From Sphaerimonospora sp050942215 (lineage in GTDB: Bacteria; Actinomycetota; Actinomycetes; Streptosporangiales; Streptosporangiaceae), in the NCBI RefSeq assembly GCF_050942215.1, contig NZ_CP192056.1, forward strand, positions 5,704,001 through 5,768,000: a stretch of DNA of 64,000 bases. The letters run 5' to 3'. Below, in pieces: positions 57,176-64,000 of the stretch (position 1 is the stretch's first letter; the number at the start of each line of letters is the position of its first letter). Both the position numbers and the translations under genes were made by a program. The notes below the pieces were generated by a model that was not told the origin of the DNA, made no database searches, and worked only from the letters and a program-made list of their open reading frames with translations.

Positions 57176-57876
57176 TCTCCGCCTCCGGCCAGGATCTCGG
57201 CGTAGTGCAGGGGTCGGGTCGGCGTGCCGGACCTGGACAGGCCGCCGCCGATGTGGGTCAGGCAGGAGTTGTCCGCGGCCAGCACGTATTCCGCACCGGT
57301 CGCACGGATCGCCGCGCACTTGTCGGCGAGCATCGCGCCGGACACGTCCGGATTCTTCACCGCGAAGGTGCCGCCGAAGCCGCAGCACTCCTCGGCGTCG
57401 GGTAATTCGACCAGCTCCAGGTCGCGTACGGCGCGCAGCAGCCGCATCGGCCGATCGCCCAGCCGCAGCATGCGCAGCCCGTGGCAGGTCGGGTGGTAGG
57501 TGACCCGGTGCGGGAAGCGCGCCCCCACGTCGACCACGCCCAATACGTCCACCAGCAGTTCGGACAGTTCGTACGTCCGGGCCGCCACCTCGGCCGTCTC
57601 GGGCAGCAGGCGAGGATAGCCGTCGCGCACCATGGCGACGCACGAGCCGCTGGGCGCGACGACCGCATCGTAGCCGGCGAACGTCTCGGCGAACAGCCGG
57701 GCCAGGGGGACCGTCTCCGCGCGGTAGCCGGAGTTGGCCTGCATCTGCCCGCAGCAGGTCTGCTCGGCCGGGAACTCGACCCGATGCCCCAGCCGCTCCA
57801 GCACCCGTACCACCGCCCTGCCTGTACCGGGATAGAGCAGATCATTGACACAGGTAATGAAAAGTCCGATCCGCAT
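57172..57876 (-). CDS. lutA: lactate utilization protein A (CCG domain)
   Basis: 234 aa with two cysteine-rich CCG domains: EQTCCGQM plus YHPTCHGLRML and AEECCGFGGTF, as in heterodisulfide reductase and glycolate oxidase GlcF. First gene of lutABC; ATG at 57876 with GGAGGATG 8 nt upstream. It is divergent from an aldo/keto reductase gene, with about 100 nt of shared promoter region. No lutR-type regulator or lactate permease is beside it. Confidence 0.95.
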   Translation of the reverse strand: MRIGLFITCVNDLLYPGTGRAVVRVLERLGHRVEFPAEQTCCGQMQANSGYRAETVPLARLFAETFAGYDAVVAPSGSCVAMVRDGYPRLLPETAEVAARTYELSELLVDVLGVVDVGARFPHRVTYHPTCHGLRMLRLGDRPMRLLRAVRDLELVELPDAEECCGFGGTFAVKNPDVSGAMLADKCAAIRATGAEYVLAADNSCLTHIGGGLSRSGTPTRPLHYAEILAGGGE

Positions 57877-57972
57877 GGCTTCATCCTCCCCCTCCGGGCT
57901 CCTGTTCCATGCGCGATCGCTCAGGTACAGTCCCACCACGTCGGCGAATGCGGCTGGATTGGAGAACAGCGA

Positions 57973-58998
57973 GTGACATACGTTGCTGCGGACGACCGGT
58001 ACGGACCCATGCCGTACAACCGGACCGGACGGAGCGGGCTCAAGCTGCCCGCCGTCTCGCTCGGCCTCTGGCACAACTTCGGCGACGACAAGCCGATCGA
58101 AACGCAGCGGGCCATCCTGCGCAGAGCCTTCGACCGCGGCGTGACCCACTTCGACCTGGCCAACAACTACGGTCCGCCGTACGGCTCCGCCGAGATCAAC
58201 TTCGGGCGCCTCCTGCGTGAGGACTTCGCCCGATACCGGGACGAGCTGATCATCTCGACGAAGGCGGGCTGGGACATGTGGCCCGGGCCGTACGGCAACC
58301 TGGGCTCGCGCAAATATCTGCTGGCCAGCCTGGACCAGTCGCTCGAGCGCATGGGCGTCGACTACGTCGACATCTTCTACAGCCATCGCTTCGATCCCGA
58401 CACGCCCCTCGAGGAGACGATGGGCGCTCTCGATCACGCGGTGCGCTCGGGGAAGGCCCTCTACGTCGGCATCTCCTCCTACGGCCCGGAGCGGACGAGG
58501 GAGGCGGCCCGCATCCTGCGTGAGATGGGCACGCCGCTGCTGATCCACCAGCCGTCGTACTCGATGTTGAACCGCTGGATCGAGCACGGGCTGCTCGACG
58601 TGCTGGACGAGGAGGGCGTCGGCTGCATCGCGTTCTCCCCGCTGGCGCAGGGCATGCTGACCGACCGCTACCTGGGCGGCGTCCCGGCCGGCTCGCGCGC
58701 GGCGCAGGGCAAGTCGCTCGACCCCGCCCTGCTGACCGAGGAGACGATGCGGCACGTACGCAAGCTCAACGAGGTCGCGAAGGCGCGCGGCCAGTCGCTC
58801 GCGCAGATGGCGCTGGCCTGGGCGCTGCGCGACCGGCGGGTGACATCGGTGCTGATCGGCGCCAGCAGCGTGCGTCAGCTCGACGAGAACCTCGACGCGG
58901 TGAAGCGGCTCGAGTTCTCCGCCGAGGAGCTCGCGGCCATCGACAAGAACGCGGTCGACTGCGGCATCGACCTGTGGGCCGGCTCCAGCACGAGCTGA
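57973..58998 (+). CDS. aldo/keto reductase (YghZ-like)
   Basis: 341 aa, GTG start behind GGAGAACA. Complete AKR barrel of the YghZ/K+-channel-beta-like group, which reduces glyceraldehyde-3-phosphate or methylglyoxal: NRTGRSGLKLPAVSLGLWHNFG at the start, Asp/Tyr in THFDLANNYGPPYGSAE, Lys in ISTKAGWDMWPGPYG, His in IFYSHRFDPDTP, and a C-terminal VLIGASSVRQLDENL NADPH site. Divergent from lutABC, which may reflect shared control of lactate/methylglyoxal metabolism; inference. Confidence 0.94.
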   Translation: MTYVAADDRYGPMPYNRTGRSGLKLPAVSLGLWHNFGDDKPIETQRAILRRAFDRGVTHFDLANNYGPPYGSAEINFGRLLREDFARYRDELIISTKAGWDMWPGPYGNLGSRKYLLASLDQSLERMGVDYVDIFYSHRFDPDTPLEETMGALDHAVRSGKALYVGISSYGPERTREAARILREMGTPLLIHQPSYSMLNRWIEHGLLDVLDEEGVGCIAFSPLAQGMLTDRYLGGVPAGSRAAQGKSLDPALLTEETMRHVRKLNEVAKARGQSLAQMALAWALRDRRVTSVLIGASSVRQLDENLDAVKRLEFSAEELAAIDKNAVDCGIDLWAGSSTS

Positions 58999-59008
58999 CC
59001 CCGATCCG

Positions 59009-59039
59009 CCCGCCGGCCGGTGCGTACCCGGTCGGCGGG
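59009..59039. terminator. terminator between the reductase and the kinase-flippase gene
   Basis: CCCGCCG and CGGCGGG with inner CCGG/CCGG pairing; placed between two converging genes. Confidence 0.75.
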
Positions 59040-59046
59040 AGGGGCA

Positions 59047-61455
59047 CTAGATGACGTTCCGACGCTGCAGGTGGGTGAAGGCCGCCCAGCCGGGCAGGAC
59101 GGGCAGCCAGAAGGTCATCAGCCGGAAGAGGAGAACCGCCGACAGGGCCATCGTGTCATGCACGCCCGCGAGCCGCAGCCCCACGATCAGCGCTCCCTCG
59201 ACCGCGCCCAGTCCACCCGGCGTGGGGGCGGCCGAGCCGATCGCGTTACCGGCGAGGAACACCACGGCGACCGCGGTGAAGCTCGCCTCACCGCCGAAAG
59301 CCCGTACGCAGGCGCCCAGGCAGACCACGTTGAAGATGGTCAGCAGCACGGTCCCGCCGACGCCTTCGAGCACCTTGCGCGGGGACTGCACCACGTCGAG
59401 CAGCCGCGGGATCACACCGGAGAACATCGCGCGGACCCGCGTGGTCACCAGCCTGCGCAGCGGCCGTACGGCGAGCACGATCAGGAAGATCACGGCGACG
59501 CCGAGCAGCACGACGAGCAGCTCACGCGACGGGGTCAGGGACGGTGCGGCCTGCGTGCCGGTGAGATATCCGAACAGCAGCAGCAGCGCGATGTGCGAGG
59601 CGAGGCCGACGAGCTGGGAGGCGCCGACGCTGGCGACGGCCGGACCCGGCGGCACCCCGCGCTTCTGCAGGTAGCGAGTGTTGATCGCGACGCCGCCGAC
59701 CGCCGCCGGGGCGACCAGCTTCACGAACGAGGCGGACAGCTGCACCAGCACCGTACGGCCGAGCGGCAGCGGCTCGGGGACGAACCCCCGCACGATGAGC
59801 GCCGCAGCGAGGAAGCTCGCCGCCGAGGCGACCAGCGCCACCCCACCCCACGCCCAGTTGGCCGTGGTCACGATGGAGACGAGGTTGACCTGGCTGATCT
59901 GGGAGAACACGAGGTACGCCGCGACGGTCCCCGCGATGATCGTCACGAGCGTGCTGGGGCGGAACCGTTCGAGCCGGACCTCCTTGACCTCGACCTGCGG
60001 CTTCAGTGCGGTGATCTGCTCGCGGATCGCGGGGAGGAGCCCCTTGTTCCGGCGCAGTTCCGTACGGGTCTCCCGGGCGAGCACGATCCGCTGGAGCATG
60101 GGCAGCGCCCCGGCGAGCGTGTCAGCGCCCAGCACGGCGGCGGCTGACTTCACCGCCCGCTCAGCCCCGACCCGGGTGCCGAGGTAGGCGAGCAGCTGGG
60201 CGATGTCGAGCCGCAGCAGCAGGTCTCCGGCGGCGATCTCGCCGCTGCGTGCGTCGACCAGGATCACCCGCCCGGCCGTGTCGACGTGGATGCTGTCGCC
60301 GGCCAGGTGCCGATGGGCGAGCCGATGGGCGTGCAGCAGCCGCACCTGCTCCCACATCTGGGCCAGCAGGTCGTCGCTGAGGTCCTCGTCGGGCAGGTCG
60401 GCGACCGGCCGGGTGTCGATGTGCTCGTAGGCGAGCAGCGCGGCCTCGGTGCCGATCTCGCTCGTACCGAGCAGGCGGGGCAGGCGCGCTCCCGCCGCGT
60501 GGGCGGCGTAGGCCATCAGCGCCTCGCGCTCCAGCTCGGCCCGCAGGGACCTGATGGCCCGCCGCCGGGTCTCGGTGTTGAGCCGGATGCGCCGCCACAG
60601 GCGGTAGGCGAGCCCGGCCACCTGCCGGTCCCGGTCGAGCACGGTGACGTCGAGGGATCGGTCGCCGTCGAGCCCGACGAAGTAGCGCCGGCTGCCCGAG
60701 CTGTCGTCCTCCATCCGCCGTGCGCTGGTCGGGGTGAAGCCGAGTCGGCGCAGCGCGGCCAGCACCGCGCTGCCCGGGGGTCTGGTGTTCGCGCTGCCGA
60801 TGCCGTAGAGCGTGCCGAACCCGACGGCGAGGCCGACGAGGTAGGTGAGGATCACGCCGAGGGCGGTGACCTTGTTGGCCGTGAAGAGCGCGAGCACGTC
60901 GAGCGCGATCGCGATCCACATGAGGGCCCGCCAATGCGGCCGCCGAGACATCCGTACGGCTGTCGCGTACGCGATGGCCGGGGTGAGCACGGAGTTGAGC
61001 GGCTCCACGTCACGCCCGCCGGTGAGCAGCTGCCTCAGCTCGGCGGGACCGGCGTAGACGAGCCACTCGTCCAGCGAGTAGGCGATGACCAGCGCCAGGA
61101 TGGCCGCGATCAGACCCTGGGTGACGCGCATGCCGTCGCGGTGGAAGACCCGTTCGACCGCGAAGGCCACGGGCACGGCGAGCACGGCGACGCCGCCGAG
61201 CAGTCCGGAGATCGCCGACAGCACCTGCGGAGCCAGGCCGGTGCCGGCCTGGACGTCGGTCTCCAGGCCGTTGAGCGTGCGCTGAAGCGCCAGCGCGAGC
61301 AGCACGACCGCGCCGAGGGCCGCCAGCGTGAGCATGAAGCGCAGCGCGTCCGAGGGACGGCGGATCCGCTGCGGCAGCAGGGGCTCGACGACGAGGAAGA
61401 CTCCCCGTCCGGGCGTGTCCAGCGCGGTGTCCTGCTCCTTTATGCCTCTCACCAC
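59047..61455 (-). CDS. membrane fusion protein: kinase-like domain plus lysylphosphatidylglycerol-synthase/flippase-like TM domain
   Basis: About 802 aa. Residues 30-220 hold six or so membrane helices; 230-420 form a protein-kinase-like cytoplasmic domain; 480-790 are the eight-helix UPF0104/LPG_synthase_TM domain (VAPAAVGGVAINTRYLQKRG, GNAIGSAAPTPGGLGAVEGAL), related to YbhN. In the kinase part the catalytic HRD is HRHL (LAHRHLAGDSIHVD) and the DFG site reads VDAR, so catalysis is doubtful: probably a pseudokinase sensor that tells a lipid flippase or synthase what to do. Start uncertain: GTG 61455 (or 61452, 61491); no ribosome binding site is seen. Confidence 0.8.
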   Translation of the reverse strand: MVRGIKEQDTALDTPGRGVFLVVEPLLPQRIRRPSDALRFMLTLAALGAVVLLALALQRTLNGLETDVQAGTGLAPQVLSAISGLLGGVAVLAVPVAFAVERVFHRDGMRVTQGLIAAILALVIAYSLDEWLVYAGPAELRQLLTGGRDVEPLNSVLTPAIAYATAVRMSRRPHWRALMWIAIALDVLALFTANKVTALGVILTYLVGLAVGFGTLYGIGSANTRPPGSAVLAALRRLGFTPTSARRMEDDSSGSRRYFVGLDGDRSLDVTVLDRDRQVAGLAYRLWRRIRLNTETRRRAIRSLRAELEREALMAYAAHAAGARLPRLLGTSEIGTEAALLAYEHIDTRPVADLPDEDLSDDLLAQMWEQVRLLHAHRLAHRHLAGDSIHVDTAGRVILVDARSGEIAAGDLLLRLDIAQLLAYLGTRVGAERAVKSAAAVLGADTLAGALPMLQRIVLARETRTELRRNKGLLPAIREQITALKPQVEVKEVRLERFRPSTLVTIIAGTVAAYLVFSQISQVNLVSIVTTANWAWGGVALVASAASFLAAALIVRGFVPEPLPLGRTVLVQLSASFVKLVAPAAVGGVAINTRYLQKRGVPPGPAVASVGASQLVGLASHIALLLLFGYLTGTQAAPSLTPSRELLVVLLGVAVIFLIVLAVRPLRRLVTTRVRAMFSGVIPRLLDVVQSPRKVLEGVGGTVLLTIFNVVCLGACVRAFGGEASFTAVAVVFLAGNAIGSAAPTPGGLGAVEGALIVGLRLAGVHDTMALSAVLLFRLMTFWLPVLPGWAAFTHLQRRNVI

Positions 61456-61687
61456 CAGCGATTCTGTGCGATTTCCGCACGAGGTGTGCACACGTTCGAC
61501 AGCAAGCGGTCTTCCCTCCGAGGCGAAGGGGCTCGGCCATTCATTGACACTCTATGGAGCGGTCGGCGGTCCGCGATCGGACCGATGCGGCTTGATATCG
61601 TTCCGTCGCCGGAGAACATGGCACACCAGGGCAATACGGCCACCCGATCACCGCCGGCACCGGCCATCGCCATGTGAGGGGGAGAGT
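61456..61687. promoter_or_regulatory. divergent promoter region with 18-bp inverted repeat
   Basis: Between the kinase-flippase gene and the oxidoreductase gene. CGGTCCG-CGAT-CGGACCG (61566-61583) is a perfect inverted repeat and a TTGACA hexamer is at 61544-61549; I cannot match a good -10 to it. Confidence 0.45.
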
Positions 61688-63712
61688 ATGGAGTCGCGGA
61701 TCCTGGGGGCGTGCCCGCTCGACTGTCCGGACACGTGCTCGTGGGAGGTCACCGTCAGAGACGGCGTGGCCGTCGGCCTGCGCGGCAACCGTGAGCATCC
61801 GTTCACCCGGGGCGCGCTCTGCGTGAAGGTCAACCGCTATCTGGAGCACAGCCGGGCCGCCGACCGCATCCTCCACCCGATGCGCCGGGTCGGCCCCAAG
61901 GGTTCCGGCCGCTTCGAACGCATCACCTGGGACGAGGCGCTTTCGGAGATCTCCGTACGGCTCACCGCCATCATCGAGGAGCATGGCGGCGAGGCCATCT
62001 GGCCGTACCAGGGCACCGGGACGCTCGGGTACATCCAGGGCGAGAGCGGCCAGGCCGGGCGGCGGTTCTGGAACGTACTCGGCGCCTCGGAGCACGACCT
62101 CAACATCTGCTCCCGGGCCGGCAACGTCGGCCTGCGCTACACCAACGGCACCCCGGGCGGCATGGACCCGGAGACGTTCGCGCTGTCGAAGCTGATCCTG
62201 CTGTGGGGTACGAACCCGCTGACCAGCGGCCACCACGTGTGGAAGTTCGTCCAGGACGCGCGGGCGGCCGGGGCGTACGTCGTCGCGATCGATCCGATCA
62301 GGACCCGCACCGCCGACCAGGCGGACGAGCACCTGCCGATCCGGCCGGGGACGGACGCGGCGCTCGCGCTCGGGCTGCTGCACGTGGTGCTGGAGGAGGG
62401 GGCAGAAGACCGCGACTACATCGAGCGGCACACGTACGGTTGGCCCGAGTTCGAGGCCGAAATCAGGAAATATCCGGTCAGCAGGGTGGCGGAGATCACC
62501 GGGCTGCCGGAGGACCGCATCCGCGCCCTCGGCGTACGGCTCGCGCACACCCGGCCGACCGGCATCCGCGCCACGATGGGCATCCAGCGCCACGAGGGCG
62601 GCGGAACGGCACTGCGGACGATCGCCTGCATCCCGGGAGTCACCGGCGACTGGCGCCATCCCGGCGGCGGCGTCGTCTACTCCACCTCGGCGTACGCACC
62701 GCTCACCGTCGACACCAGGCCCGACCTGCCGGCCGAACCGGTACGGACGCTGACCATGACCCGGCTGGCCGACCAGCTCGACGAGACGGTCAGGTGCCTG
62801 TGGGTGTACGCGGCCAACCCCGCCGGCTCCACCTCCGACCAGAACCGGGTGCGGGCGGCGCTGCTGCGGGATGACCTGTTCACGGTGGTGATGGAGCAGT
62901 TCCCGACCGACACCGTCGACTACGCCGACATCGTGCTGCCCGCCACCATGCAGACCGAGCACATGGACCTGCACGCGGGCTACGGGCACATGTACCTGGT
63001 CTGGAACGAACCGGCGGTCGAGCCGCCGGGCGAGTGCCTGTCGACGACGGAGACGTTCCGCCGGCTGGCCCGGCACATGGGCCTCACCGAGCCGGCGTTG
63101 TACGACTCGGACCTGGAGCTGGCCGAGCAACTCCTCAGCGGCAGCGGGATCGGCCTCGACCTGCTGCGCAAGCAGGGGTGGGTCCGGATCGACGTCCCGG
63201 ATCCCTTCGTGCCGTTCACCGACGGATTCCCCACGCCGAGCGGGAGGCTGGAGTTCGCCTCCGCGCGGGCGGAGGCCGACGGCCTGCCGCGGGTCGCCGG
63301 ATATGTCCCCTCGTACACGGCCCGTACGGCTCCCGCCGCACGCGACCATCCGCTCACGCTGATCACCCCGGCCCAGCACACGTTCCTCAACACGATCTTC
63401 AGCAACAACCCGGAGCTGCTGAGGCGGTCCAAGGGCCCCCGTGTGCTGGTCAACGAGGCCGACGCGACGCCGCGCGGACTGGTCGACGGGCAGCCGGCCC
63501 GGGTGTTCAACGGCAACGGCGAGTTCATCGCGTACGTCGAGATTAGTGACCGGGTCCGCCCCGGCGTGGTGGCCGCGCCCAAGGGCCACTGGCCCAAGCT
63601 CAGCCCGGGAGGCGCCAACCCCAACGCCGTCGTGGACGAGCGCGACGCCGACATGGGCCGGGGCGCCGTCTACCACGACAACCTCGTCGAGATAGCCCCG
63701 CTCAGCTCGTGA
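61688..63712 (+). CDS. molybdopterin-dependent oxidoreductase (formate dehydrogenase / nitrate reductase family)
   Basis: 674 aa. N-terminal [4Fe-4S] site C-x3-C-x3-C...C in GACPLDCPDTCSWEVTV and GALCVKVNRY, then the MopB domain (ERITWDEALSEIS, WPYQGTGTLGYIQGESG) and a molydop_binding domain at the end (ITPAQHTFLNTIFSNNPELLRR). The residue NICSRAGN is where some members have the Mo-ligating Ser/Cys/SeC. No TAT signal: cytoplasmic. Substrate unknown; formate-dehydrogenase-like or polysulfide-like enzymes are possible. No partner Fe-S or membrane subunit is adjacent. The ATG at 61688 is placed 5 nt after GGGGGAGAG. Confidence 0.9.
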   Translation: MESRILGACPLDCPDTCSWEVTVRDGVAVGLRGNREHPFTRGALCVKVNRYLEHSRAADRILHPMRRVGPKGSGRFERITWDEALSEISVRLTAIIEEHGGEAIWPYQGTGTLGYIQGESGQAGRRFWNVLGASEHDLNICSRAGNVGLRYTNGTPGGMDPETFALSKLILLWGTNPLTSGHHVWKFVQDARAAGAYVVAIDPIRTRTADQADEHLPIRPGTDAALALGLLHVVLEEGAEDRDYIERHTYGWPEFEAEIRKYPVSRVAEITGLPEDRIRALGVRLAHTRPTGIRATMGIQRHEGGGTALRTIACIPGVTGDWRHPGGGVVYSTSAYAPLTVDTRPDLPAEPVRTLTMTRLADQLDETVRCLWVYAANPAGSTSDQNRVRAALLRDDLFTVVMEQFPTDTVDYADIVLPATMQTEHMDLHAGYGHMYLVWNEPAVEPPGECLSTTETFRRLARHMGLTEPALYDSDLELAEQLLSGSGIGLDLLRKQGWVRIDVPDPFVPFTDGFPTPSGRLEFASARAEADGLPRVAGYVPSYTARTAPAARDHPLTLITPAQHTFLNTIFSNNPELLRRSKGPRVLVNEADATPRGLVDGQPARVFNGNGEFIAYVEISDRVRPGVVAAPKGHWPKLSPGGANPNAVVDERDADMGRGAVYHDNLVEIAPLSS

Positions 63713-63855
63713 CCGGGGCTTGAAGTCCCGTCGCCGAGCCGGACGCGATGACAGGGACGTGCGGGATCCCGACCGGGGCGGCTCAGGGGACGGCCAGGGA
63801 GTGGTCAGGGGCTTCCCCGATGGCCGCGGGCGGCTCCGGGAGTGAGCCTGTAAGC

Positions 63856-64000
63856 ATGAACGAACTGAGCCGAATGGATGAGATGTCGCTCTCCGGGGCC
63901 GCCCTGCGCGGCGCTCCGTGGCGTGCGGCGGCGACCGCCGGCGGCGCTGTCGCGGCGACGAGCATGTTCCTGGGCTGGATCCTCCCCGGCCCGGCCGACC
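63856..64000 (+). CDS. start of a membrane protein gene, truncated by the window end
   Basis: The frame from ATG 63856 stays open for 48 codons to the end of the window. It begins with a polar stretch (MNELSRMDEMSLSG), then a long hydrophobic segment (AAATAGGAVAATSMFLGWILPG), consistent with a first membrane helix of a short transporter or membrane-bound enzyme. Nothing more can be said. Minus-strand frames here are Ala/Gly-codon shadows. Confidence 0.5.
   Translation, partial: MNELSRMDEMSLSGAALRGAPWRAAATAGGAVAATSMFLGWILPGPAD

Overview
The window is chromosomal DNA from a high-GC actinomycete. The likely placement is Streptosporangiales or a related sporulating actinobacterium. The evidence is the run of actinobacteria-typical families (DUF397, DUF2530, DUF3027, DUF3263, DUF1707, HelR, SepF, the 13E12-like small protein), the order groEL2 - cold-shock gene - sulfur carrier - threonine synthase that I remember from Streptomyces, and many start codons placed 6-7 nt behind a TANNNT box. 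The genus cannot be fixed from sequence alone. I see no transposase, integrase, phage gene, CRISPR array or tRNA.

Layout. 1-7.6 kb: aldo/keto reductase, a streptomycin-kinase-like phosphotransferase, a decayed Scr1/DUF397 locus, ThpR, an MFS exporter with its MarR regulator, and an NCS2 purine permease. 7.4-19.4 kb: DUF2530, a 999-aa sacsin-type GHKL ATPase coupled to DUF3027, a cold-shock protein, a helicase-associated-domain protein, a small membrane protein, an XPB-type helicase and the RNA polymerase recycling ATPase HelR. 19.5-23.8 kb: groEL2 under two CIRCE operators, a cold-shock gene, and a SAM-riboswitch-controlled pair encoding a threonine-synthase-like enzyme and a CysO-like sulfur carrier. 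23.8-27 kb: an ECF sigma factor divergent from otsA, with otsB-DUF3263 convergent (trehalose). 27.2-33 kb: an oligopeptide ABC importer. 33.4-35 kb: a polysaccharide-export ABC pair. 35-43.5 kb: a PEBP-like protein, a small gene behind an SOS-like box, an Ala-rich secreted protein, a DUF1707 protein, PlsX, ArgS, an unknown 550-aa membrane protein, a minisatellite and an orphan SepF.

44.1-50.2 kb is a complete rRNA operon on the minus strand (16S-23S-5S) with a recognisable leader promoter, a 16S processing stem and tandem terminators; its spacer has no tRNA. 50.4-55.1 kb carries an oligopeptidase B-like protease and two small divergent regulator/enzyme pairs (TetR/isochorismatase and HxlR/NmrA-like). 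55.1-64 kb has lutABC (lactate oxidation), another aldo/keto reductase, an 802-aa membrane protein fusing a degenerate kinase to a flippase-like domain, a molybdopterin oxidoreductase and the start of a membrane protein.

The most interesting system is at 21.96-23.78 kb. The three-part arrangement (SAM riboswitch, O-phosphohomoserine-using PLP fold, diGly sulfur carrier) points to a protein-thiocarboxylate route to homocysteine and methionine rather than to ordinary threonine synthesis.
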